Made by a program: the position numbers and the translations under genes
Notes under the pieces: model-generated
Seen by the model: only the letters and a program-made list of their open reading frames with translations
What the model was told of the DNA's origin: nothing
Database searches by the model: none
Part shown: positions 42,160 to 50,925 of the stretch, piece by piece
Position numbering within the stretch: the first letter of the stretch is position 1
How the letters are laid out: the number at the start of each line of letters is the position of its first letter
NCBI RefSeq assembly: GCF_003435815.1
Contig: NZ_QTUV01000002.1
Span: 1-64,000, forward strand
Reading direction: 5' to 3'
DNA from: Dorea sp. AM10-31
GTDB lineage: Bacteria; Bacillota; Clostridia; Lachnospirales; Lachnospiraceae
DNA: 64,000 nucleotides

Positions 42160-43827
42160 ATGGGAGAAGAGACAGTTTCTAAGAATTTTATAGAACAAGA
42201 GATAGATAAAGATCTGAAAGAGGGCGTTTACCAGGAAGTATGTACCCGTTTTCCACCGGAACCGAACGGATACCTTCACATCGGACACGCTAAATCCATC
42301 ATTTTAAATTCCGGTCTGGCAAAGGAGTATGGAGGAACATTCCACCTTCGTTTTGACGATACGAACCCGATGAAAGAGGACATGGAATTTGTAGAGTCCA
42401 TCAAAGAAGATGTAAAGTGGTTAGGTGCTGACTGGGGAGACCATCTCTATTTCGCATCCGATTATTTTGATACAATGTATGAATGCGCGATCAAGCTGAT
42501 TAAAAAAGGCAAAGCATATGTCTGCGACCTGAGTGCGGAAGAGATCCGTGAATACCGTGGAACGCTGACAGAACCGGGAAAGAATAGCCCGTACAGAGAT
42601 CGCTCCGTGGAAGAGAACTTACAGTTATTTGAAGAGATGCGTGCAGGTAAGATTGAAGACGGAAAACGTGTTCTCCGTGCGAAGATCGATATGACATCAC
42701 CGAATATCAACATGCGTGATCCGGTTATTTACCGTGTGGCACATATGACACACCACAATACAGGAGATAAGTGGTGCATTTATCCGATGTATGATTTTGC
42801 ACACCCGATCGAAGATGCGATTGAGAAGATCACACACTCTATCTGCACACTGGAGTTTGAAGATCACAGACCGTTATATGACTGGGTTGTAAAGGAATGT
42901 GAATTTGATCCGGCACCGAGACAGATCGAATTTTCCAAATTATACCTGACAAATGTTGTAACGGGAAAACGTTACATCAAGAAGCTTGTTATGGATGGAA
43001 TCGTAGATGGATGGGATGACCCGAGACTTGTTTCTATTGCAGCTTTGCGCAGACGTGGATTTACCCCGGAATCTATCCGTAAGTTTGTAGAATTATGTGG
43101 CGTTTCCAAATCCCAGAGCTCTGTAGATTATGCAATGCTTGAGTACTGCATCCGTGAAGATCTGAAGATGAAGAAACCACGTATGATGGCAGTGTTAGAT
43201 CCAATCAAATTAGTAATCGACAACTATCCGGAAGGAGAAGTAGAATATCTGGATGTTGAGAATAATCTGGAGAATCCGGAGCTTGGCATGCGTAAAGTTC
43301 CATTCGGAAGAGAATTATATATTGAGCGTAACGATTTTATGATCGAGCCTCCGAAGAAATATTTCCGTTTGTTCCCTGGCAATGAAGTACGCCTGATGCA
43401 TGCATATTTTGTGACTTGTACAAGTTATGAGACGGATGAGTATGGCAATGTAACAGTTGTACATGCAACTTATGATCCGGAGACGAAGTGTGGAACCGGA
43501 TTTACAGGAAGAAAAGTGAAAGGAACGATCCACTGGGTATATGCACCTCTTGCGAAACAGGCAGAGATCCGTCTCTATGAGAATCTGATCGATGAAGAGA
43601 AGGGTGTGTATAACAAAGAAGATGGTTCTCTTAATTTAAATCCGAACTCACTGGAGATCCGCAAGGGATGTTATGTAGAGGACAGCTTCGCTGAGGCAGG
43701 TCCGTCTGACAGTTTTCAGTTTGTAAGAAATGGTTACTTCTGCGTAGATTCCAAAGATTCTACACCGGAGCAGCTCGTATTTAACCGGATTGTTTCACTG
43801 AAGAGTTCGTTTAAACTTCCAAAATAA
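42160..43827 (+). CDS. glnS: Glutaminyl-tRNA synthetase
   Basis: A 555-aa class I synthetase charging tRNA-Gln. It has [16 protein letters not shown] (HIGH) and the GlnRS core [16 protein letters not shown]. The region equivalent to the usual VMSKRK loop reads [13 protein letters not shown], so the lysine is kept but the Met-Ser is not. The C-terminal anticodon-binding beta barrels are present. The start at 42160 has AGGAGGAAG; the longer upstream frame is leader. It is 5 bp from the MocR gene. Confidence 0.93.
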   Translation: MGEETVSKNFIEQEIDKDLKEGVYQEVCTRFPPEPNGYLHIGHAKSIILNSGLAKEYGGTFHLRFDDTNPMKEDMEFVESIKEDVKWLGADWGDHLYFASDYFDTMYECAIKLIKKGKAYVCDLSAEEIREYRGTLTEPGKNSPYRDRSVEENLQLFEEMRAGKIEDGKRVLRAKIDMTSPNINMRDPVIYRVAHMTHHNTGDKWCIYPMYDFAHPIEDAIEKITHSICTLEFEDHRPLYDWVVKECEFDPAPRQIEFSKLYLTNVVTGKRYIKKLVMDGIVDGWDDPRLVSIAALRRRGFTPESIRKFVELCGVSKSQSSVDYAMLEYCIREDLKMKKPRMMAVLDPIKLVIDNYPEGEVEYLDVENNLENPELGMRKVPFGRELYIERNDFMIEPPKKYFRLFPGNEVRLMHAYFVTCTSYETDEYGNVTVVHATYDPETKCGTGFTGRKVKGTIHWVYAPLAKQAEIRLYENLIDEEKGVYNKEDGSLNLNPNSLEIRKGCYVEDSFAEAGPSDSFQFVRNGYFCVDSKDSTPEQLVFNRIVSLKSSFKLPK

Positions 43828-43832
43828 AGGAT

Positions 43833-45233
43833 ATGAATGAATTAACGATTGATCTAAAAGCACACAGTAAGGTTCCACTTTATGAGCAGATCTACGAACA
43901 TATTAAAACAGAGATCCGCAGAGGGAAGCTCTCCTATGGGGAGAAGCTTCCTTCTACGAGAGCGCTGTCCAGACATCTGGAAGTCAGCCGCAGCACGATT
44001 GAACTAGCCTATGAACAGTTATTGTCCGAAGGTTATCTGGAATCAGAACCGTGCCGCGGTTATTTTGTAGCACAGATTGAAGAATTGTATCAGTTGTCGG
44101 CAGCAAAGCCTGCAGTTGTGGAAGAAAAACAAGAAAAACAAGAAAAATATCGGTTTGATTTTACACCAAATGGTGTAGATCTTAAGAGTTTTCCGTATAA
44201 TGTCTGGAGAAAGCTTTCCAAAGATATATTGATTGATGATCGGACAGAATTATTCCGAAGCGGGGATTCGCAGGGAGAATATGGATTCCGCAATGCAATC
44301 TGTAATTACCTGTATCAGGCGCGGGGAGTGCATTGTACGCCGGAGCAGATTCTGATCGGAGCCGGAAGTGATTATATTCTGATGTTGTTAAGTATCATTT
44401 TAGGAAAGAATCACCGGATTGCTTTTGAAGATCCGACTTATAAACAGGCATACCACGTACTTTCCGGTCTGGGATACGAGACAGTGCCTGTTCCGGTAGA
44501 TAAAAATGGTCTGCGTGTGGATGCTTTGAAAATGAAAAATGCTGATATTGCTTATGTAACGCCGTCTCATCAGTATCCGACAGGGATTGTCATGCCGTTG
44601 AAACGCCGTCTGGAATTATTGCGATGGGCAAATGAAAAGGAAGGACGTTTCATTATTGAAGATGATTATGACAGTGAGTTCCGGTATAAAGGGAAACCGA
44701 TTCCGGCATTACAGGGATATGATTCCGATGAGAAAGTTATTTATCTGGGAACATTTTCCAAATCGATCGCGCCGGCGATCCGACTGAGCTATATGGTTCT
44801 GCCGGTACCGCTTCTAAAAAAATACAGGGGAAATTACCGGTTCATTAATTCTACCGTATCGAAGGTGGATCAACTGATTGTGCAAAAATTCATTGAAGAA
44901 GGATATTATGAGCGCCATCTGAACAAGACGCGAGCGTTATATAAGAACCGGCATGACGTGCTGATTGAGGCATTAAAGCCACTGCTTGGCAGATGCAGGA
45001 TTTCCGGGGAACATGCAGGTGTGCATCTGCTACTTAATTTCAAGGATGGTACATCAGAAGAATTTCTGATCCGGAAGGCAAAGGAAGCCGGCGTCCGTGT
45101 GTACGGAATGTCCCAGTACCGTATCGAAACTACAGAAGAGCCGGCGACAATTCTTCTTGGATATGCGAATATGTCTGAAGAAGATATCAAAGAAGCAGTA
45201 AACCTTCTGAACCAGTGCTGGACAGAGTTATAA
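43833..45233 (+). CDS. MocR-family regulator (GntR-aminotransferase fusion)
   Basis: A 466-aa protein. The GntR winged helix at about 13-78 (PLYEQIYEHIKTEIRRGKLS) is fused to a fold-type I aminotransferase domain (about 120-466). The PLP lysine is probably Lys310 in TFSKSIAPAIR, and PSHQYPTGIVM and DDYDSEFRY are typical. Members such as PdxR sense PLP and control pyridoxal synthesis, but the target here is not shown. Starting 5 bp after glnS, it probably shares its transcript. AAAGG precedes the start. Confidence 0.88.
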   Translation: MNELTIDLKAHSKVPLYEQIYEHIKTEIRRGKLSYGEKLPSTRALSRHLEVSRSTIELAYEQLLSEGYLESEPCRGYFVAQIEELYQLSAAKPAVVEEKQEKQEKYRFDFTPNGVDLKSFPYNVWRKLSKDILIDDRTELFRSGDSQGEYGFRNAICNYLYQARGVHCTPEQILIGAGSDYILMLLSIILGKNHRIAFEDPTYKQAYHVLSGLGYETVPVPVDKNGLRVDALKMKNADIAYVTPSHQYPTGIVMPLKRRLELLRWANEKEGRFIIEDDYDSEFRYKGKPIPALQGYDSDEKVIYLGTFSKSIAPAIRLSYMVLPVPLLKKYRGNYRFINSTVSKVDQLIVQKFIEEGYYERHLNKTRALYKNRHDVLIEALKPLLGRCRISGEHAGVHLLLNFKDGTSEEFLIRKAKEAGVRVYGMSQYRIETTEEPATILLGYANMSEEDIKEAVNLLNQCWTEL

Positions 45234-45310
45234 AAAGCTTCAGCGGCTGTCGGTTACTGCCATGGCAGAAATAAACAAGATGTGAGCATATAGAGCACAG
45301 GCATAAAATA

Positions 45311-45352
45311 AAGGGCGTTATACAAATTTAGAATTTGTGTAATGCCCTTTTG
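45311..45352. terminator. Bidirectional terminator
   Basis: A long stem AAGGGCGTTATACAAATT / AATTTGTGTAATGCCCTT with a 3-nt loop lies between the convergent MocR gene and the minus-strand gene. Confidence 0.9.
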
Positions 45353-45403
45353 CTCATTTAACAAAATCTGTGTTTATTATTAAATGAATGCTGATTTGAA
45401 AAT

Positions 45404-45754
45404 TTATTCCTGTTCTTCCTTATCCGGATCAGTATTTTCTGTTTCGGTTCCTTCGCTGGAAGTGTCAACGTTTTCTGTTATATCAGTTTCAGTACTGTTA
45501 TCAGAGGAGTGATCCTCATCAGAGTCAGCATTTTCTTCGCTGTTAGTCTTTGGTGTAAGTGGTACATAACCTCTGTCAGAGACCGGCTTCAGATCATTGT
45601 CCAGATCAAAGCCTTCATTTTCAAAGATATCGTCGAGATCATCGTCAAAATCGTCCTCGTCGTCAGCTTTTGTCTTCTTAAAGTAATAGAAAATACCTGC
45701 GGCAGCACTGCCGATCGCAGCGAGTCCGAATAAACGTTTCCATAATTTATTCAT
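45404..45754 (-). CDS. Small acidic membrane-anchored protein
   Basis: A 116-aa protein of unknown function. An N-terminal basic stretch and membrane helix (LWKRLFGLAAIGSAAAGIFY) recall YtxH-type proteins. They are followed by a very acidic, Asp/Glu/Ser/Thr-rich disordered tail that makes up three quarters of the protein. The start at 45754 has AAAGGAG upstream; the longer frame to 45871 has no site. It is likely anchored with the tail in the cytoplasm or outside; topology is unclear. Confidence 0.65.
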   Translation of the reverse strand: MNKLWKRLFGLAAIGSAAAGIFYYFKKTKADDEDDFDDDLDDIFENEGFDLDNDLKPVSDRGYVPLTPKTNSEENADSDEDHSSDNSTETDITENVDTSSEGTETENTDPDKEEQE

Positions 45755-45851
45755 AAGTAAATACTCCTTTCGTCGTGTTGTTCTAATAGATGTATTGTAA
45801 TACTTTTCAGAAGAAAAAGAAAGGGATAGACTTATAAAAATACTATAAAAC

Positions 45852-45879
45852 TTGACAAAATTGTGATACACTGTAAAAT
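45852..45879 (+). promoter_or_regulatory. Promoter of the cardiolipin synthase gene
   Basis: TTGACA (45852-45857), 16-bp spacer, TAAAAT (45874-45879), about 50 bp before the start codon. Confidence 0.65.
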
Positions 45880-45927
45880 ATATTTTTTGAAGAAAGTGTA
45901 GTAAAAGAGGAGATTGGTAGTTAGTTT

Positions 45928-47490
45928 ATGAAGAAACATGAACCAAAAAAAACAGCAAAAAAAGGATTGTTTCGTATTGTTTTCAGTCGTTCCGGTATTA
46001 TGCTCCTGCTGATTCTCATGCAGATCGGAGTCTTTACGATAACTACATTCCGGCTGCAGGAATATTCGACAGCAATCAGCGGAATCATGCTTTGCATGCG
46101 AGTTATAGTAATCATTTACGTAATCAATTCGGAGGGCAATCCGGCATTTAAGATGACATGGATTTTGTGTATTATCACGTTTCCGGTTGTAGGAACGCTG
46201 TTTTATATTTATGTGAAGCTGCAGGTGGGGACACGCTTTCTGAAGCACAGACTTAGTACACTCAAAACAGAGATGTCCCAGTATATGGTGCAGGATAAAG
46301 ATACAGTAGATGCACTATGGGCAAGCCGATCAGCGAATGCAAGGCTGTCGCATTATCTTTCAAACCAGCTGAACTTTCCGACATACCGGAATACGCAGGT
46401 CCGTTATTTCCCATTGGGGGAAGACAAATTCCGTTGCCTGCTTGCGGAGCTTAAGAAAGCACGAAAATTTATTTTTATGGAATATTTTATTGTCGAAGAA
46501 GGATACATGTTGGATCAGATTCTGGAGATATTGATCCAGAAAGTAAGAGAAGGTGTGGAAGTTCGTTTTATGTATGACGGAATGTGTGCGATTTCCATGC
46601 TTCCGTATGATTATCCGGAGAAATTAAAACACTATGGAATCCAGTGTAAAATGGCAAATGCAGTAAAGCCGTTTCTGTCTACAACACAGAATAACAGAGA
46701 TCACCGGAAAATCTGTGTTATAGACGGAAAAACAGCATTTACAGGAGGAATCAACATTGGAGATGAGTACATTAACCGGAAAGAACGGTTCGGCCATTGG
46801 AAAGATACAGCAATCATGTTAAAGGGGGATGCGGTACAGAGCTTTACAATGATGTTTCTGGAGATGTGGAATGTAGATGAGCGATATTCAGAAAACTATC
46901 ATCGCTATCTGACACCAAAACGCCGGGAATTGCACCGGGAATACGGCTATATAATTCCTTATGCAGACAGTCCGTATGATGATGAAAATGTAGGCGAAGA
47001 GGTTTATTTCCATATTCTGAACCATGCGAGAAAATATGTACATATTATGACCCCGTATCTGATATTGGATAACGAGATGATCACGACGTTGACGCGTGTG
47101 GCAAAAAGTGGCGTGGAGGTCAGTATCATCATGCCACATATTCCGGATAAGTGGTATGCTTTTGCTGTGGCCAAGACATATTACAAAGAGCTGATAGAAG
47201 GCGGCGTCCGGATTTATGAATACGAGCCGGGGTTTGTTCATGCAAAGGTATTTGTGGCAGACGATGATACGGCAAGTGTAGGTACGATCAATCTGGATTA
47301 CCGGAGCCTATATCTGCATTTTGAATGCGGAGCCTTTATTTACAATAATTCAGAAATTGACAGAATTGAACGTGATTTTCAGGAAACACTGGAGAAATGT
47401 CATAAAGTGACGCTGATGGAAGTAAAGAATCGGTCACTGCTGACCAAGATTGTCGGACAGGTATTAAAACTTGTAGCGCCGCTTATGTAA
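45928..47490 (+). CDS. cls: Cardiolipin synthase
   Basis: A 520-aa phospholipase D-superfamily enzyme that makes cardiolipin from two phosphatidylglycerols at the membrane. Two N-terminal helices (about 18-40 and 45-95) precede two HKD motifs: His259 in DHRKICVIDG and His438 in VHAKVFVADD. Length fits the Firmicute Cls. AGGAG precedes the start. It acts downstream of the cdsA product. Confidence 0.93.
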   Translation: MKKHEPKKTAKKGLFRIVFSRSGIMLLLILMQIGVFTITTFRLQEYSTAISGIMLCMRVIVIIYVINSEGNPAFKMTWILCIITFPVVGTLFYIYVKLQVGTRFLKHRLSTLKTEMSQYMVQDKDTVDALWASRSANARLSHYLSNQLNFPTYRNTQVRYFPLGEDKFRCLLAELKKARKFIFMEYFIVEEGYMLDQILEILIQKVREGVEVRFMYDGMCAISMLPYDYPEKLKHYGIQCKMANAVKPFLSTTQNNRDHRKICVIDGKTAFTGGINIGDEYINRKERFGHWKDTAIMLKGDAVQSFTMMFLEMWNVDERYSENYHRYLTPKRRELHREYGYIIPYADSPYDDENVGEEVYFHILNHARKYVHIMTPYLILDNEMITTLTRVAKSGVEVSIIMPHIPDKWYAFAVAKTYYKELIEGGVRIYEYEPGFVHAKVFVADDDTASVGTINLDYRSLYLHFECGAFIYNNSEIDRIERDFQETLEKCHKVTLMEVKNRSLLTKIVGQVLKLVAPLM

Positions 47491-47536
47491 AAATAGAAAA
47501 AAACGTAGAAAAACAGTGAAAATGTACAAAATTTGT

Positions 47537-47565
47537 TTTACAGAAACACGGAAATATAGTATAAT
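47537..47565 (+). promoter_or_regulatory. purA promoter
   Basis: TTTACA (47537-47542), 17-bp spacer, TATAAT (47560-47565). A perfect small hairpin GGTGTC-ttag-GACACC (47573-47588) sits at the expected transcript start. Confidence 0.75.
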
Positions 47566-47631
47566 AACGAATGGTGTCTTAGGACACCCGAATGAAGAAT
47601 GATATGTGATAATAACACAGGAGGAATTGAT

Positions 47632-48912
47632 ATGGTTAAAGCAGTCGTAGGTGCTAACTGGGGAGACGAAGGTAAAGGAAAAATTACAGATATGCTTGCT
47701 GAGGAAGCTGACATTATCGTACGTTTCCAGGGTGGAGCCAATGCAGGACATACAATCGTTAATAATTATGGAAAATTTGCCCTTCATACATTACCGTCAG
47801 GGGTATTTTATGATCATACAACAAGTATCATCGGAAATGGTGTTGCATTAGATATTCCGGTACTTTTCAAGGAAGTACAGTCTATCGTTGACAGAAATGT
47901 TCCGATGCCGAAGATTCTTGTATCTGACAGAGCGCAGATGGTAATGTCTTACCACAAAGATTTTGATGCATATGAAGAAGAGAGACTCGGAGGCAAGTCT
48001 TTCGGATCTACAAAGTCCGGAATTGCACCGTTCTATTCAGATAAGTATGCAAAGATCGGTTTCCAGGTAAGCGAGTTATTTGATGATGAATTATTAAAAG
48101 AAAAAGTAGTAAGAGTTGCAGAGCAGAAGAATGTTCTTCTGAAGCATCTGTATCACAAACCGCTGATCAATCCGGATGATCTCTATGAAGAGCTGATGGA
48201 GTACAAAGCAAAAGTTGAGCCGTTTGTATGTGATACATCCCTGTTCCTGCACAATGCATTAAAAGAAGGAAAGAATATTCTGTTAGAAGGACAGTTAGGT
48301 TCTCTGAAGGATCCGGATCACGGAATTTATCCAATGGTTACTTCTTCTTCCACACTGGCTGGATACGGAGCAATCGGAGCAGGTATTCCACCGTATGAGA
48401 TTCAGAAGATCGTGACAGTATGCAAAGCATACTCCAGTGCAGTTGGAGCAGGTGCATTTGTAAGTGAGATCTTCGGAGAAGAAGCAGACGAGTTAAGACG
48501 CCGCGGCGGAGACGGTGGCGAGTTCGGAGCAACAACCGGACGTCCGAGACGTATGGGATGGTTTGACTGTGTAGCTTCCAAATATGGATGTCGTATGCAG
48601 GGAACAACAGATGTTGCATTTACAGTATTGGATGTCCTTGGATACCTGGAAGAGATTCCGGTATGCGTAGGATATGAGATTGACGGTGAAGTTACAACAG
48701 ACTTCCCGCCGACACATCTTCTTGAGAAAGCAAAACCGGTATTTAAGACACTGCCGGGATGGAACTGTGATATCCGTGGAATCAAGAAATATGAAGACCT
48801 TCCGGAAAACTGCCGTAAGTATATCGAGTTCGTAGAAGAACAGATTGGTTATCCGATCACAATGGTATCAAACGGACCTGGAAGAGAAGACATTATTTAT
48901 CGTAATAAATAA
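47632..48912 (+). CDS. purA: Adenylosuccinate synthetase
   Basis: A 426-aa GTP-dependent enzyme joining IMP and aspartate, the first AMP-specific step. The P-loop-like WGDEGKGKITD is at the N terminus. NAGHTIV, GSTKSGIAP, the IMP-binding region around EGQLGSLKDPDHGIYPMVTS and TTGRPRRMGWFD are all present. The start at 47632 has GGAGGA; the longer frame adds nothing conserved. It is monocistronic, with its own promoter. Confidence 0.97.
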   Translation: MVKAVVGANWGDEGKGKITDMLAEEADIIVRFQGGANAGHTIVNNYGKFALHTLPSGVFYDHTTSIIGNGVALDIPVLFKEVQSIVDRNVPMPKILVSDRAQMVMSYHKDFDAYEEERLGGKSFGSTKSGIAPFYSDKYAKIGFQVSELFDDELLKEKVVRVAEQKNVLLKHLYHKPLINPDDLYEELMEYKAKVEPFVCDTSLFLHNALKEGKNILLEGQLGSLKDPDHGIYPMVTSSSTLAGYGAIGAGIPPYEIQKIVTVCKAYSSAVGAGAFVSEIFGEEADELRRRGGDGGEFGATTGRPRRMGWFDCVASKYGCRMQGTTDVAFTVLDVLGYLEEIPVCVGYEIDGEVTTDFPPTHLLEKAKPVFKTLPGWNCDIRGIKKYEDLPENCRKYIEFVEEQIGYPITMVSNGPGREDIIYRNK

Positions 48913-48919
48913 TTAAGAT

Positions 48920-48996
48920 TCTTAATACCTCTTAAGAAAAGTGTTATTTTATCTTTAGAAATCTGCCACAGGATGTACACATTCTGCTGATAAGAT
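48920..48996 (+). promoter_or_regulatory. TCTTWAGAAA repeats and -10 upstream of the 53-codon gene
   Basis: TCTTAAGAAA (48930) and TCTTTAGAAA (48952), 22 bp apart, with a degenerate copy at 48920. TAAGAT (48991-48996) lies about 30 bp beyond, close to the arrangement before the Van-like regulator gene. Confidence 0.4.
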
Positions 48997-49087
48997 GATT
49001 TTGCCGCTAAGATTACGTCATATACAGAGCAATCTGTGAATATAATAGTAAGGCGGGAGTAAGAATGACCGAGAAGGAGGTATACTT

Positions 49088-49249
49088 ATGAATCAGAAAA
49101 CTACTTCAGAATATCAGGAAGTGATATCGATGGAAGAGTATTTAGACAAGAGAAAAAGACAGAAAAAGAATGCCCCTGAGAACAGTAGCAAGATGGAAGC
49201 TACCATTCCTGTGAATGTTGCATGGGCGTTCGCCGAGATGTATATATAA
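49088..49249 (+). CDS. Small hypothetical protein (53 aa)
   Basis: A 53-aa frame with an excellent ribosome site (GAAGGAGGT, 8 nt before ATG). The product begins MNQKTTSEYQEVISMEEYLD, has a basic run KRKRQKKN and ends IPVNVAWAFAEMYI. It has no signal peptide or helix-turn-helix and is not recognised. It lies 39 bp before the SEC-C gene and is probably co-transcribed. Good codon structure and the strong site argue that it is real. Confidence 0.65.
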   Translation: MNQKTTSEYQEVISMEEYLDKRKRQKKNAPENSSKMEATIPVNVAWAFAEMYI

Positions 49250-49288
49250 GAGAAATGAACTAGAAACATAAGAAGGAGTAACATAGAT

Positions 49289-49795
49289 ATGAGTCGTACA
49301 TTATTAGAACAGTGGAAAGACATCGCTTATGATGAGACTGCTGACAGAGGACAGCTTCAGAACTTCTGGGGAAGCTATTTCCAGATTGAGAAGGAGATTT
49401 ATGAAAAGCTTCTTTCTAATCCGGATGAAGAAGTCAGAGGAACTGTAAAAGAGCTGGCTGAGAGATATGGACAGGATGTCATGACAATGGTAGGATTTCT
49501 GGATGGTATTGACGAGAGTTTGGTTGTGCCAAACCCAATCGATACAATGGACGAAGATACCGTTGTGAATCTTGTGTTTGACAAGGAAAAGCTTTACAAA
49601 AACATGGTTGCAGCGAGAGCTGACTGGCTGTATGAACTTCCGCAGTGGGAAGAGATTTTTTCTGAGTCTGAACTGAAAAAGTTATACAAAGAGCAGAAAG
49701 AGTCTACAACAATCCGCAAAGGCAAGAAGATCGGACGTAACGATCCGTGCCCGTGCGGTTCAGGAAAGAAGTATAAGAAATGTTGTGGAAAATAA
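49289..49795 (+). CDS. SEC-C motif protein
   Basis: A 168-aa protein whose C terminus is a SEC-C zinc-binding motif ([20 protein letters not shown]), like the tail of SecA. The N-terminal ~140 residues are helical and unassigned ([20 protein letters not shown]). SEC-C tails bind zinc and often target proteins to ribosomes or SecB-like partners; the role here is inferred only. GAAGGAG precedes the start. The 3' end overlaps the next gene by 16 nt. Confidence 0.82.
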   Translation: MSRTLLEQWKDIAYDETADRGQLQNFWGSYFQIEKEIYEKLLSNPDEEVRGTVKELAERYGQDVMTMVGFLDGIDESLVVPNPIDTMDEDTVVNLVFDKEKLYKNMVAARADWLYELPQWEEIFSESELKKLYKEQKESTTIRKGKKIGRNDPCPCGSGKKYKKCCGK

Positions 49796-50523
49796 TATTG
49801 CTAATGCTCGCAGTTTTGTGCCTGGTCTATTATGGAGTGATTCGACTGGCAACCGGGCGATGGAATTCAACATTTGCAAGAGTCTGGCCAGTAGCAGGAG
49901 TCCTGTTACTGGCTTTTTCCTATCTGGAATGGAGAGGACGTCTGCCACATGTAATGATGCTGGCAATATTGGCAATCTGTGTATTGATCATACTGACCTG
50001 TATACCGATTCTGTATACGATGTTTGTTAAAGAAAATGATGCATGCGATTATCTGATCATATTGGGTGCGCATGTGAATGGCAGGGTACCAAGTGATTCA
50101 CTGGAACGCAGAATCAGAAAAGCGGAGCAATATCTGAAATCACATCCGATGACTAAAGTCATCGTCTCCGGAGGTCAGGGAAAGGGCGAAGATATTACAG
50201 AAGCAGAAGCGATGGAGATCTATCTGTGGGAGCATGGCATTGAGAAAGAACGGATTTTAAAGGAAACGGCATCGACAACGACGAGAGAGAATTTAAGATT
50301 TTCCAAAGCATTATTTACACCGGAGATCGTAAAGGTTGGAATTGTGACAAATAATTTCCATTTACACAGGTCATGTGCTCTTGCAAATAGACTCGGATAT
50401 CCACATGTGTATCCGATTTCTGCCGGATGTAAAGGAAGTCTCTTTTTGAATTATATGATGCGTGAGGTTCCGGCGATGTGGAAGTTCTGGCTTGACAAAG
50501 AAAAAGACAGTGATATAATATAA
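49780..50523 (+). CDS. YdcF/DUF218-family membrane protein
   Basis: A 247-aa protein with three N-terminal membrane helices (about 1-20, 33-48, 57-80) and a DUF218 domain ([60 protein letters not shown]). Relatives (SanA, ElyC, YdcF) are linked to envelope integrity; the biochemistry is unclear. It overlaps the SEC-C gene, and the Thr T-box promoter lies in its 3' end. Confidence 0.82.
   Translation: MLWKIILLMLAVLCLVYYGVIRLATGRWNSTFARVWPVAGVLLLAFSYLEWRGRLPHVMMLAILAICVLIILTCIPILYTMFVKENDACDYLIILGAHVNGRVPSDSLERRIRKAEQYLKSHPMTKVIVSGGQGKGEDITEAEAMEIYLWEHGIEKERILKETASTTTRENLRFSKALFTPEIVKVGIVTNNFHLHRSCALANRLGYPHVYPISAGCKGSLFLNYMMREVPAMWKFWLDKEKDSDII
50492..50519 (+). promoter_or_regulatory. Thr T-box promoter
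   Basis: TTGACA (50492-50497), 16-bp spacer, TATAAT (50514-50519), inside the 3' end of the YdcF-like gene. Confidence 0.75.
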
Positions 50524-50534
50524 AGCGTATATGA

Positions 50535-50800
50535 AAGACATATGCCAAATGCGTAGATGAGACGAGTAAGTTGGGAAAGGAATAGCAGAGAGAGAAGTCA
50601 CCGGCTGCAAGCTTCTTATTTTGGAACCTTCTGAAGACTACCTCGGAGTGGCTGTAAAACAGCCCGGTGATTCCGTTATCATCATGAATGAAGTGGTTTC
50701 GATCAGAGATATTTTTAACATACAAGTATGATCGTTTCAAACAGGGTGGAACCGCGAGAGAACTCGTCCCTTACAGTGATTGCTGTAAGGGATTTTTTTA
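50535..50800 (+). promoter_or_regulatory. T-box riboswitch, Thr specificity
   Basis: Leader of thrS. It has AGAGAGA in stem I, specifier loop GAAG-ACT-A with Thr codon ACT at 50637-50639, T-box bulge AGGGTGGAACCGCG at 50743-50756, and terminator CCCTTACAG/CTGTAAGGG with T7 at 50767-50799. Between it and thrS (50800-50925) a further hairpin AATAATAG...CTATTATT and a GTG/CAC stem are seen but no gene. Confidence 0.93.
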
Positions 50801-50925
50801 ATAATAGAAAACCGCATTTCCTATTATTTTAAAAGCCTCCGGCAGGATGTGTACTCGCACATTCTATTTAACCCCTTACCAGCGAATAAAAAGCGAAATA
50901 ATAAAATAAAAGGAGAGAAAACATT

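Noticed and set aside
45237..45285. Possible fourth copy of repeat E1 (CAGCGGCTGTCGG...GCCATGG), and a fifth near 53331
   Set aside because: Only short blocks resemble the element and neither the hairpin nor the terminator-adjacent start is clear.
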